Shown here: positions 45,820-54,132 of the stretch, piece after piece
Position numbering within the stretch: position 1 is the stretch's first letter
How the letters are laid out: each line of letters opens with the position of its first letter
Notes under the pieces: generated by a model
What the model was told of the DNA's origin: nothing
Databases searched by the model: none
The model's input: the letters and a program-made list of their open reading frames with translations, nothing else
Origin: Candidatus Gastranaerophilales bacterium
Lineage (GTDB): Bacteria; Cyanobacteriota; Vampirovibrionia; Gastranaerophilales; Gastranaerophilaceae
NCBI GenBank assembly: GCA_944325525.1
Contig: CALVAK010000001.1
Coordinates: forward strand, 174,669 to 238,668
DNA length: 64,000 nucleotides
Direction of reading: 5' to 3'
Translations under genes and position numbers: made by a program

Positions 45820-47667
45820 TTATCTCTTATTACTTGCAACAAATATATTTCCACGGGCTGATTGAACCTCGTATTTGCTGCAGAAGTCATTAAATGAATT
45901 TCTTGCTTGTTCTGAATCAAATACAATACCGCTTTCCAAATCAGTATTTGCTGCAAAATCTCTCATAACAAATTCTGGTACGCCGTAGTATTTGTTAGCT
46001 AATGTATTTCCGTGTGTTTCATATTCAAAAGCAACATCTTTAATAAGTTTTAAATATGCTTCTGCCGTACCTATATCATCCCATACTGCCGGCTTTCCGC
46101 CTTTTGCTTCAAGCGGTACAGTGTAAACATTCATCTTATTGCCTTTGTCATCAAGCAATTTTCCATTGTTTGCCATTTCAACAATTTTAGGCATTACATT
46201 TGCACCGAGTCCTGTTGCATTTGGTTCTATTATACCTTTTGCCATAAGAACTTTCATTGCTTGCGGGCTTAAGAAATAAAATCCCGGATTGGCGAGGAAT
46301 GTGTCAGGGTTGTTCGGGTTTACCGCTTTTTGTACCTTTTTAAATTCTGCCATTGCTCTATCGTATGATCCAGGTTCTACAAAATCTGACGGAAGCGGAG
46401 CATCTGCTGTGTATTTTGGTTTTTCCAAAAATTCTTTTATCTGTAAATTTCCGTTTTCATCTTTTTCTATTCCTATTAATCCGAATGATTTTGCTCTTTG
46501 TGCATTTACAGGATAATAAGGAATTATAAGTGCCGCATTCGGAAGTGTCTTTAATGCATGGTATATACGTGTAATGTCTGTATTTGTAAATACGTCTGCA
46601 TTTAATATAATGGATGCCTTATCATTTCTTATAATGTCACGGACTAAACCTTCTGATATTGCACCGCCGTCTGTTTTATATTTTGATACATAGTGGGTGT
46701 TTTCTTCTTCCGGTAGTTCATGTGCCTGGCTTAAATATTTGATTGAATCAGTTTCATCACCGTTTAATATCCCTGCAGATGCGGCAAGATTTAATGTTGT
46801 GGCTATTATACGGTAATTTTCATTTGTAGGAAGATATCCTGACGGTTTGTTTTCATCTTCTCTTGTTATGTTAAAGAAACGTTCTCCAAAACCGCCTGCA
46901 GGGATTATTATTGTCGGATCATCAGCTTTTACTTCATCGTAATAGTCTCCTTTTAAAGTTTCACTTTGAAGCCCTGATTTTTGATATGAATCTACTGCAT
47001 TGCGTGTTCTTTTTTCTTTATTTAATGTTGTTATTGCTATATTACCTTTAAATGATACAAGTATTTCTTTGTGTCTTGAATTTGGATTGGGTTGATAATC
47101 ACCTATCATTCTTAATTCAAAACCATTCCCTTTTAATTCACTTCCTGCAAGCATTTTTATTGATTTTCCGCTCAAAGCAGAATCTTTGACTGTTATTTCA
47201 GGCATATATTTGCCCTGTTTATATGTTACTGTAGGTAATGTTTGTGCTTTTGTTCTATCTATTTTTGCTTCAAATATTTGGTGTCCTCTGTCATTTGAAA
47301 TTTTATATATTTCTTCTTGTCCTTGTTGTTTTTTCTCAACTTTTAAACCTGCAGCATTAAGATGTTCTTTTCCGCTTGGCATTAATTTTAATGGAATATC
47401 AATGTTCTCTTTTAATTCAAGTAAATTCGGAATCCTTATTTCTTTTTCACCAATTATTGATTGTTCATATTCAGTAAGTTCTGTTTTAGCTGCACCAAAA
47501 CTTACTGATTTATTTATTCCAGCCATTGCCTGTTGAACGCCGGAGTATTCAGCACCGGGAAGTTCTTGACCGCTGTTTGATGCTGCATTTGTTTTTGCAG
47601 TTGAAGTTTTCTTAAAATTTACAGTTTTAGGACTGTTTATGTTAACTGCGTTAATTTTGTTAATCAT
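45820..47667 (-). CDS. Sugar nucleotidyltransferase with novel N-terminal region
   Basis: Residues 250-560 form a nucleotidyltransferase fold of the glucose-1-phosphate adenylyl/thymidylyl type: PTIIIPAGGFGERF (the G-G-x-G-x-R loop, with R263) followed by NKPSGYLP (K274), NADVF at the metal site and WDDIGTAEAYLK near the end. The first 245 residues are not recognised. They start MINKINAVNI and contain SVSFGAAKT at 54-62, the VSFG tag I associate with Gastranaerophilales, followed by a predicted beta-rich region. No left-handed helix domain is seen, so it is not a plain GlgC. The sugar and nucleotide are unknown. It is a single-gene unit. Confidence 0.8.
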   Translation of the reverse strand: MINKINAVNINSPKTVNFKKTSTAKTNAASNSGQELPGAEYSGVQQAMAGINKSVSFGAAKTELTEYEQSIIGEKEIRIPNLLELKENIDIPLKLMPSGKEHLNAAGLKVEKKQQGQEEIYKISNDRGHQIFEAKIDRTKAQTLPTVTYKQGKYMPEITVKDSALSGKSIKMLAGSELKGNGFELRMIGDYQPNPNSRHKEILVSFKGNIAITTLNKEKRTRNAVDSYQKSGLQSETLKGDYYDEVKADDPTIIIPAGGFGERFFNITREDENKPSGYLPTNENYRIIATTLNLAASAGILNGDETDSIKYLSQAHELPEEENTHYVSKYKTDGGAISEGLVRDIIRNDKASIILNADVFTNTDITRIYHALKTLPNAALIIPYYPVNAQRAKSFGLIGIEKDENGNLQIKEFLEKPKYTADAPLPSDFVEPGSYDRAMAEFKKVQKAVNPNNPDTFLANPGFYFLSPQAMKVLMAKGIIEPNATGLGANVMPKIVEMANNGKLLDDKGNKMNVYTVPLEAKGGKPAVWDDIGTAEAYLKLIKDVAFEYETHGNTLANKYYGVPEFVMRDFAANTDLESGIVFDSEQARNSFNDFCSKYEVQSARGNIFVASNKR

Positions 47668-47846
47668 TTTTGTTTCCTTTCATAAACTCCTTTTATAAAT
47701 AACACATATAGGTTTCTTTATAATACATTAAGTTTAAAACTCATAAATAAAAAACTTATGTCTTTTGCTAAAAAATATAAATTTTTCTTTACATAAATTA
47801 ATAATTTCAAAATATAATTTAATTAGATTAACTTATGATTAAATGC

Positions 47847-47852
47847 TATAAT
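47847..47852 (+). promoter_or_regulatory. Extended -10 promoter of the sensor kinase
   Basis: TGCTATAAT (TATAAT at 47847-47852 with the TGn extension) lies 11 bases before ATG 47864. The predicted start near 47859 leaves about 5 leader bases, so translation may be nearly leaderless. Confidence 0.5.
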
Positions 47853-47863
47853 TATTGAGAATT

Positions 47864-49642
47864 ATGAATAAAAAGCTTTTTCATTTAACTAAACAAACTA
47901 AATATATTCTATTTGAGTTTTTATTGGGTTCTTTGATTATTATTGCAATTGCCTTTGTAACAATAAGTAATATTCAAAGTAAAATGGATAAAACATATTC
48001 TGATTTTGCCCAGATTATGGCAGGAATGCTCGCTGCTGAATCATCTGAAATAACAAGAAATATTCCTCCGGAAGAGAAAAAACAGATTTTAAAACGGCAT
48101 GTTGCTTCAATCTTAAAAGATAATAACGATGTTTCTTATATTGAATTTAAAGATGACAAAAATAATATTATATATTCTTCTAAAATTGATTTCCCTATTC
48201 TGGAAGAAAATGCCTTTTTAAATATAAGTTCTCCTGTTTTTTTGTCTTCTGATAATAAAATCGCAGGTTCTGTTACTATTGGTATGACTGGTAATGGTAT
48301 TAAACCTGTTTCTTCTGCTACTAAAAAATCTTTATTCGGCATATTTCTCATTACCTGGGCAACTTTTACGATAATTTTGCTTTTTAATATGTTTTTTATC
48401 CAGAGAGAATTTAAAAAAATTTATCAGGGCGTAAAACAAATATCTACCGGAAAATTTGGTGTTAAAATTGAATCTGAAAATTTAGCGGAATTAACAGATG
48501 CCTTTAATGATATGTCAAATGTTCTTTCAAGATATGAAGAACAAAATATTGAACAGCTTACGCTTGAAAGAAATAAACTGGAAGCTGTTCTTATGAGCAT
48601 TATAAACGGGGTTATCGTGTGTGATAATTTCGATAATGTTGTTCTTACAAATTCAGCTTCTTTAAAAATGCTTGATGTTGAAGAAAGTAATTTTATCAAT
48701 ACTAAAATCCAGGATTATATTGATTCTCACGGTCAAAAGTGTTTTCTTGAGAAAATTGAAGAATTTAAAGATACACCGTTAAATATTATTGAAAATAAAC
48801 CGATTGAATTTAATATTGAAGCCGGAAAACGTACAATTAAAGCTATGATTTCCCCTATGTTCTCAAAAATGCAGGATTATGTTGGTTATATAATAGTATT
48901 AATTGATATTACAAGGGAAACGGAAGTTAATAAACTTAAAAATACTTTTATTTCCAACGTTTCTCACGAATTAAGAACCCCGGTTACTGTTTTGCGTACT
49001 TATATTGATACTCTTTGTAATAACGGTGACGATTTTGATGAGGAAACAAAAAAAGAATTTTTAAATACAATTGATATTGAAGCAAAAAGACTTCATTCTA
49101 TGGTTAATGATATCCTTGATTTTTCAAGGCTAGAGGCTGGAAATGTAAAATTACAAAAAGAAATTTCTGATTTAGCCAGGCTGATAGAGCAAAATATTAA
49201 TTCAATAAAAATCCTTGCTGATGAGAAAAAAATTAATATTTCTTTTTCTAAAGAGGCTAATATTCCGGATGTTCCCATTAACGTTGAAAGTATGGACAGA
49301 GTCATACGTAATTTGCTCTCAAATGCTATAAAATATTCGGATGAAGGGAAAAATATAAATGTAGTGCTCAAATTGTCAGAAGATACAAAACATGTTGAAT
49401 TTTCGGTTAAAGATAATGGTATAGGAATACCAAAAGAACATTTGGATAAAATTTTTGACAGATTTTATAGGGTTGAAAATGCTACACATACAATTAAAGG
49501 GACAGGTTTAGGTCTGCATCTTGTTAAAATAACCGTTGAAGAACATCATCACGGCAAAGTTCTTGTTTCCAGCAGGGAGAATGAAGGTTCTACTTTTACT
49601 GTAATACTGCCTTTAGAGGTTGATGAATCAGAACTTGTTTAG
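47864..49642 (+). CDS. Orphan membrane sensor histidine kinase (TM-HAMP-PAS-HisKA-HATPase)
   Basis: A 592-residue sensor kinase. Two membrane spans at about residues 14-37 and 157-179 bracket a 120-residue outside domain; a HAMP linker (to about 228), a PAS domain (about 237-352), a HisKA domain with the phosphorylated H368 in SNVSHELRTP, and an ATPase domain with NLLSNAIKYS, DNGIGIP and GTGLGLHLVK follow. The layout is like PhoR and the cyanobacterial NblS kinase. No response regulator gene is adjacent, so the partner is elsewhere. I chose ATG 47864 over an upstream TTG at 47855. Its stop interlocks with the next, convergent gene. Confidence 0.93.
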   Translation: MNKKLFHLTKQTKYILFEFLLGSLIIIAIAFVTISNIQSKMDKTYSDFAQIMAGMLAAESSEITRNIPPEEKKQILKRHVASILKDNNDVSYIEFKDDKNNIIYSSKIDFPILEENAFLNISSPVFLSSDNKIAGSVTIGMTGNGIKPVSSATKKSLFGIFLITWATFTIILLFNMFFIQREFKKIYQGVKQISTGKFGVKIESENLAELTDAFNDMSNVLSRYEEQNIEQLTLERNKLEAVLMSIINGVIVCDNFDNVVLTNSASLKMLDVEESNFINTKIQDYIDSHGQKCFLEKIEEFKDTPLNIIENKPIEFNIEAGKRTIKAMISPMFSKMQDYVGYIIVLIDITRETEVNKLKNTFISNVSHELRTPVTVLRTYIDTLCNNGDDFDEETKKEFLNTIDIEAKRLHSMVNDILDFSRLEAGNVKLQKEISDLARLIEQNINSIKILADEKKINISFSKEANIPDVPINVESMDRVIRNLLSNAIKYSDEGKNINVVLKLSEDTKHVEFSVKDNGIGIPKEHLDKIFDRFYRVENATHTIKGTGLGLHLVKITVEEHHHGKVLVSSRENEGSTFTVILPLEVDESELV

Positions 49643-50373
49643 ATATTTGTACCGCCGTTTGATTTTATTTTAGTTGCAGCTTTTTTAGAATTTTCATATT
49701 CCACGGATAGTGAAATTGTAAAATTAATTGTTTCTAAATCTCTTGCTATTGCTTCTTTACATGCATACATATCTTCTATAGTGCATGTGTTAAATGTCAA
49801 AGCAGGTCTTTTTCTATTGCTATATGCCTTTTTGAATGCTTCTTGGGATTTAAAATCATATCCCGGAAGGTTATTTTTATATCCGTAATATTTGTATAAG
49901 GCTCTTGCTATTGTGTATATCTCGGTATTATTTGTATTAAAGATAAACATTTCTTTTGTTTTAAAACTGAATTTCGGTTGCCTTTTGACTGAAAAATTAA
50001 TTATAAAATTTAATATTAATGCCTTAATCCCTTTTAAAGGAGTAATAAATCCTTCTTCTTCCCCGAAAAAATCCAATATTTTGTCGGCTTTATTAAATTT
50101 ATATACATTTGCACCCTGTAGAATTATATATTGTATTAACTTCTCAGGGGTATTGAAATATTGTTTTACAATTTCCTTTAAATTTTCTTCTATTTCTTTT
50201 CTTATTTTTTCTGTTTCTCCCGAAAAATGCATTGTGCAAGCTGCATTCATTGAATGTTTTGTTGTTGAATTCTTAAAGTAAACACTGTTTATTTCCGATT
50301 TCCTTACATTACGGGAAATAATCTTTTTATAACTGTTATTTATATATTTCTTTATTTTCGTTAAGAAAGTCAT
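49639..50373 (-). CDS. Hypothetical protein, 244 residues
   Basis: No family recognised. ATG 50373 follows GAGGGG; an upstream ATG at 50424 has no ribosome site. The start is basic (MTFLTKIKKYINNSYKKIIS), the middle is mixed alpha/beta (LIQYIILQGANVYKFNKADKI), and a hydrophobic stretch near residue 120 (IKALILNFIINFSVKR) is not long enough to be a sure membrane span. Four residues of overlap, TTAG, interlock with the kinase stop. Function unknown. Confidence 0.7.
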   Translation of the reverse strand: MTFLTKIKKYINNSYKKIISRNVRKSEINSVYFKNSTTKHSMNAACTMHFSGETEKIRKEIEENLKEIVKQYFNTPEKLIQYIILQGANVYKFNKADKILDFFGEEEGFITPLKGIKALILNFIINFSVKRQPKFSFKTKEMFIFNTNNTEIYTIARALYKYYGYKNNLPGYDFKSQEAFKKAYSNRKRPALTFNTCTIEDMYACKEAIARDLETINFTISLSVEYENSKKAATKIKSNGGTNI

Positions 50374-50463
50374 AGAAAACCCCTCTTTATTAAATAAAAA
50401 CAAAATATGTGCAAATATTGCCATTATTGCTTATAATTATAAATTATATGAAAGGTTTTTAAT

Positions 50464-51336
50464 TTGAATTTTTATTATAAAAAATATATTCCGTATTTAT
50501 TTTTATTGCCTGCACTTATTCTTTTGGCATTATTTTTCTTTCTTCCTTTTATACAGACTTTTGTAATAAGCTTGAAAAATTATTCTTTTGATATTTATAA
50601 TCCTTACTGGTGCGGATTTGAAAATTATCGTATTTTATTTAAATCAAAAGAATTTTATACTACTATTTTTAATACTTTTTTATTTTTGCTGCTGGTTGTT
50701 CCTTTTCTTTCTGTTTTTCCTTTAGTTGTTGCAATATTCATTAACCAAAAAATAAAGGGAATTTCTCTCTATAAAATATTGATCTATCTGCCGGTTGTTG
50801 TATCTCTTGTTGTTGTTGCGATTGCTTTTAAGTGGCTTTATACTCAGGAAGGTATTTTAAATTACATTCTCCATCTTGCAGGTATTTCTCCTGTCGGATG
50901 GCTTACCGATACAAAATTTGCAATGTTATCTGTCGCAATTGTTACTATTTATAAAGGGGTAGGATACTATATGATGATTTATTTGGCATCTTTAATAGGA
51001 GTTCCTAAAGATTTATATGAGGCTGCTGATATTGATGGTGCAAATGAATTTTTTAAACATCTTACTGTTACAATTCCTCATATAATGCCCACAATTGCTC
51101 TGGTTGTTACTATTTCTTCAATCTCAGCATTAAAAGTTTTTACTGAAATTTATGTTATGACAAAAGGTGGTCCGTTGAATTCAACAAAAACTATCGTTTA
51201 TTATATTTATGAAAGGGCTTTTGAAAATTTAGATTTATCTATGGCTTCTTGTGCTTCTGTTGTTTTACTTGCTGTTATTTTTATTTTTTCTCTTATCAAT
51301 ATAGTTTTCTTTGAAAAAAAGAGGTATAACCTGTGA
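50464..51336 (+). CDS. ABC sugar transporter permease, MalF/UgpA type
   Basis: A 290-residue inner-membrane permease with six predicted spans and the EAA loop EAADIDGANEFFKHLTVTIPHI, which contacts the ATPase. The family imports oligosaccharides or glycerol-phosphates. The likely start is TTG 50464, 8 bases after AAAGG; no ATG is near. Overlaps the second permease by 4 bases. No binding protein or ATPase gene is in the window, so the pair may share a general ATPase (MsiK-like) and a binding protein encoded elsewhere. Confidence 0.92.
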   Translation: MNFYYKKYIPYLFLLPALILLALFFFLPFIQTFVISLKNYSFDIYNPYWCGFENYRILFKSKEFYTTIFNTFLFLLLVVPFLSVFPLVVAIFINQKIKGISLYKILIYLPVVVSLVVVAIAFKWLYTQEGILNYILHLAGISPVGWLTDTKFAMLSVAIVTIYKGVGYYMMIYLASLIGVPKDLYEAADIDGANEFFKHLTVTIPHIMPTIALVVTISSISALKVFTEIYVMTKGGPLNSTKTIVYYIYERAFENLDLSMASCASVVLLAVIFIFSLINIVFFEKKRYNL

Positions 51337-52178
51337 TTAAGAAAAAATTAAAAGGGCTTGGCGTTCACTCGTTTTTAATATTTATTTCGTTTTTATCGTT
51401 ATTTCCATTTCTGTGGTTAATATCAACGGCACTTAAGGGTATAGATGAAAATATTTTTCAATATCCTCCTGTTTTTATACCTCAACATATAACATTTGAT
51501 AATTTTACCGGTGTATGGAAACAGATACCTTTTCTTTTATATTTCTTTAACAGTATGATAGTTGCAGGTTTTACTGTTATTTTAAACCTTATTTTCTCAT
51601 CACTTGCGGCATATCCTTTGGCAAGAATGGATTTTAAAGGGAAAAATATTATTTTTTATTTAATTCTTGCAACTATAATGATTCCGTTTCAGGCAATAAT
51701 GCTTCCAGTTTATTTAATTATATTAAAGTTGCATCTTGTTGACTCTTACGGATTTGTATCAGGATATCTTGGCTTGATTTTACCGTTTGCGGTTAATGCT
51801 TTTGGAATTTTTCTTATGAGGCAGGCTTTCTTGTCTGTTCCAAAGGAAATGGAAGAAGCAGCTTTTATTGACGGGTGTAGTGTTTTTAATATATGGCTGA
51901 AAATACTTTTGCCAATGACATCACCTTCTCTTGCTGTTCTTGCTATTTTTACCTTTATTGGTTCATGGGGTGAATTCTTATGGCCAAGTATTGTTTTGAC
52001 TCATAAATCTCTTTATACGCTGCCTGTTGGAGTTAACGATCTTCAGGGAATGTTTAGTGCAAACTGGAGGTATATTGCAGCAGGCTCAATTATTTCTGTA
52101 ATTCCTATTATTATCTTTTTTATTCTAATGCAGAGATATTTTATTTCAGGGCAGAATGAAGGTGCCGTAAAAGGATAA
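51333..52178 (+). CDS. ABC sugar transporter permease, MalG/UgpE type
   Basis: A 281-residue permease with six predicted spans and the EAA loop EEAAFIDGCSVFNIWLKILL, partner of the preceding MalF-type protein. Segments PLARMDFKGKN and WGEFLWPSIVLTHKSLYTLPVG are typical of the CUT1 sugar family. GAGGTATAACCT lies before the GTG or ATG-type start at 51333, which overlaps the upstream stop. The substrate is not readable from sequence. Confidence 0.92.
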   Translation: MIKKKLKGLGVHSFLIFISFLSLFPFLWLISTALKGIDENIFQYPPVFIPQHITFDNFTGVWKQIPFLLYFFNSMIVAGFTVILNLIFSSLAAYPLARMDFKGKNIIFYLILATIMIPFQAIMLPVYLIILKLHLVDSYGFVSGYLGLILPFAVNAFGIFLMRQAFLSVPKEMEEAAFIDGCSVFNIWLKILLPMTSPSLAVLAIFTFIGSWGEFLWPSIVLTHKSLYTLPVGVNDLQGMFSANWRYIAAGSIISVIPIIIFFILMQRYFISGQNEGAVKG

Positions 52179-52204
52179 AAAATCCCTTTTTTTCAAAAGG
52201 GATT
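52175..52204 (-). terminator. Terminator of the 97-residue gene
   Basis: A 10-bp stem (52181-52190 with 52195-52204) is followed on the minus strand by TTTTTT. On the plus strand it is just after the permease operon, where its T tract is weaker. Confidence 0.75.
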
Positions 52205-52228
52205 AATATAATTAGATTTTTATTATTA

Positions 52229-52522
52229 TTAACCTTCGGTATTCATGTTGTTTCTTGTAATATATTCTTCTGCCTCTTCGGCTGTCATATTATAATTGTA
52301 CATATAATCTTCTATTACATCTTGTAAATCAGCTTTTTCATCAAAATTGCATATTTCAAATTCATCTGAGAACTGTGTATCAATTTCATTTTCAGAGAAG
52401 ATGTTATCATCATTAATGCAAAAATCTACTTCTGAAAAATCTTCTTTTGTTTCATCTTTAGATTCATATATGTTTTTAATTGCTTTTGCATTAAAACCGC
52501 TGATATCCGAAAATAAACTCAT
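52229..52522 (-). CDS. Acidic hypothetical protein, 97 residues
   Basis: Very acidic protein with no recognised family: roughly a third of residues are D or E. It has no membrane span or signal. The C-terminal part (DLQDVIEDYMYNYNMTAEEA) looks helical. GAGGATAAT lies before ATG 52522. It has its own terminator. The 270 bases upstream, between it and hydF, hold no gene that I can see. Confidence 0.65.
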   Translation of the reverse strand: MSLFSDISGFNAKAIKNIYESKDETKEDFSEVDFCINDDNIFSENEIDTQFSDEFEICNFDEKADLQDVIEDYMYNYNMTAEEAEEYITRNNMNTEG

Positions 52523-52794
52523 ATTATCCTCTATTTTTATCCCGTGCTATTATATATAAAAAATATATACCCAAATAATTGCTTTTTTAAAAAAACGAAA
52601 TTTTAAAAAAGGTGCATGATTGCTGTTTTTACTGCATGTTGTGTTGTAACAATTTGTAATATTTTGTCCAGGGATTTTATTAATACAAAAGTTTGGATTT
52701 TTATTCTGTTATTTTTGTTAAGAAGAAAACGCTTGAGAAGAAATGAAATAATCTTCTTCGTTGATTAAAAACAGATTTATGTATAGCTGGATAT

Positions 52795-53979
52795 TTAGTT
52801 TGAGAAAACTTTGATACTTCTGTTTAAAATTCCATGCATAAGCGATATTGCAATACCGTAGTTTGTTATAGGAATTTGCTGTTGGTTAGCTTTTTCATAT
52901 CTGTTTTTTACTTCACGGTCATTGAGCATACATCCTCCGCAATGAATTATTAATTTATACTTTTTTAAGTCTTCAGGAAAAGAAATGCCGGAAGAAAATT
53001 CAAAGTTAAGATTTTTATTTGTATATTTTTTCAGCCAGTTAGGGAGTTTTACTGTTCCAATATCATCACATTGGCGGTGATGTGTGCATCCTTCTGATAT
53101 TAAAATGGTATCATTATCTTTTAATGTTTTAATCTTTTCAGCTCCATTTATTGCCTGTTCAAGAATTCCTTTATATCTGGCGAAAAGAATTGAAAAAGAG
53201 GTTAAAAATATATCATCAGGAGTTTGAGAAGAAACTTTTTCGAACACTTGAGAGTCTGTAATTACAAGTTTCGGTTTTTTATTTATATTTTCAAGTATAT
53301 TTTTAAGTTCCTGTTCCTGAATAACTATAGAAACAGCATTTGCTTCCAGTATATCTCTTATAACCTGTTGTTGTGGAAGAATTAGTCTTCCTTTTGGTGC
53401 TGCACTGTCAATCGGAGTAACCAGAATTACTATATCATTTTTGCTTATTAAATCTTTCACCAGAGGATTTTTTCTTTTATCTTCTTTATATAATGAGGCG
53501 GTTAGTTCTTTTAATTCTTTTATATTTATATTGTTTTTTGCACTGGTATATAATTCATTATTTTCCAAAATTTTTTTTTCTGATATTAAATCGCATTTAT
53601 TATATGCGATTATATAATTAATGTTATTTTTTTTGAAAATTGTCAGAAGTTCATAATCAACGTAATCTAGTCCGGTTCCAGCATCAATTACAAGTATTGC
53701 AATATCAACCCTTGATAAAACCTGTTTAGTTTTTTCAATACGGAGCATGCCTAAAGTTCCTTCGTCATCAAGACCGGGTGTATCAATTATTTCTACCGGT
53801 CCAATTGGCAGCAATTCCATAGCTTTATAAACAGGGTCTGTAGTTGTTCCTTTTATATCTGATACTATTGCTATATTTTGTCCTGTAAATGCATTTACAA
53901 GACTGGATTTTCCTGTATTTCTTTTTCCAAAAAATCCTATATGAATTCTTTCTCCTGAAGGTGTTGAATTTAAGCTCAT
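52795..53979 (-). CDS. hydF: [FeFe]-hydrogenase maturation GTPase HydF
   Basis: Scaffold GTPase that carries the diiron subcluster made by HydE and HydG and delivers it to hydrogenase. The 394-residue protein has a TrmE/Era-like GTPase domain (GKRNTGKSSL at 18-27, DTPGLDDEG, NKCD), a dimerisation domain and a C-terminal cluster domain with CTH at 298-300 and HCGGC at 346-350. This implies an [FeFe] hydrogenase and fermentative H2 metabolism. hydE, hydG and hydA are not in the window. TAAAAACC and AAGAAAAG precede ATG 53979, a weak ribosome site. Confidence 0.95.
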   Translation of the reverse strand: MSLNSTPSGERIHIGFFGKRNTGKSSLVNAFTGQNIAIVSDIKGTTTDPVYKAMELLPIGPVEIIDTPGLDDEGTLGMLRIEKTKQVLSRVDIAILVIDAGTGLDYVDYELLTIFKKNNINYIIAYNKCDLISEKKILENNELYTSAKNNINIKELKELTASLYKEDKRKNPLVKDLISKNDIVILVTPIDSAAPKGRLILPQQQVIRDILEANAVSIVIQEQELKNILENINKKPKLVITDSQVFEKVSSQTPDDIFLTSFSILFARYKGILEQAINGAEKIKTLKDNDTILISEGCTHHRQCDDIGTVKLPNWLKKYTNKNLNFEFSSGISFPEDLKKYKLIIHCGGCMLNDREVKNRYEKANQQQIPITNYGIAISLMHGILNRSIKVFSN

Positions 53980-54050
53980 TTTCTTTTCTTCTGGTTTTTA
54001 CGTTAGATATTATATATTATTTTTTATTTTTCATCTAATTCTTTTTAAAG

Positions 54051-54078
54051 ATTATAATGTTTCGCAGAATTATTGCAA
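54051..54078 (-). promoter_or_regulatory. Putative hydF promoter
   Basis: Minus-strand TTGCAA (54073-54078), 16-base spacer, TATAAT (54051-54056). Divergent from the next promoter. Confidence 0.5.
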
Positions 54079-54081
54079 TAC

Positions 54082-54111
54082 TTTACCTTTATTTATTATT
54101 TCTACTATAAT
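54082..54111 (+). promoter_or_regulatory. Putative promoter of the spoIID-like/murJ/tsaC operon
   Basis: TTTACC (54082-54087), 18-base spacer, TATAAT (54106-54111), 21 bases before the start codon at 54133. Confidence 0.5.
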
Positions 54112-54132
54112 GAAAATTAAACAGGGGATATA

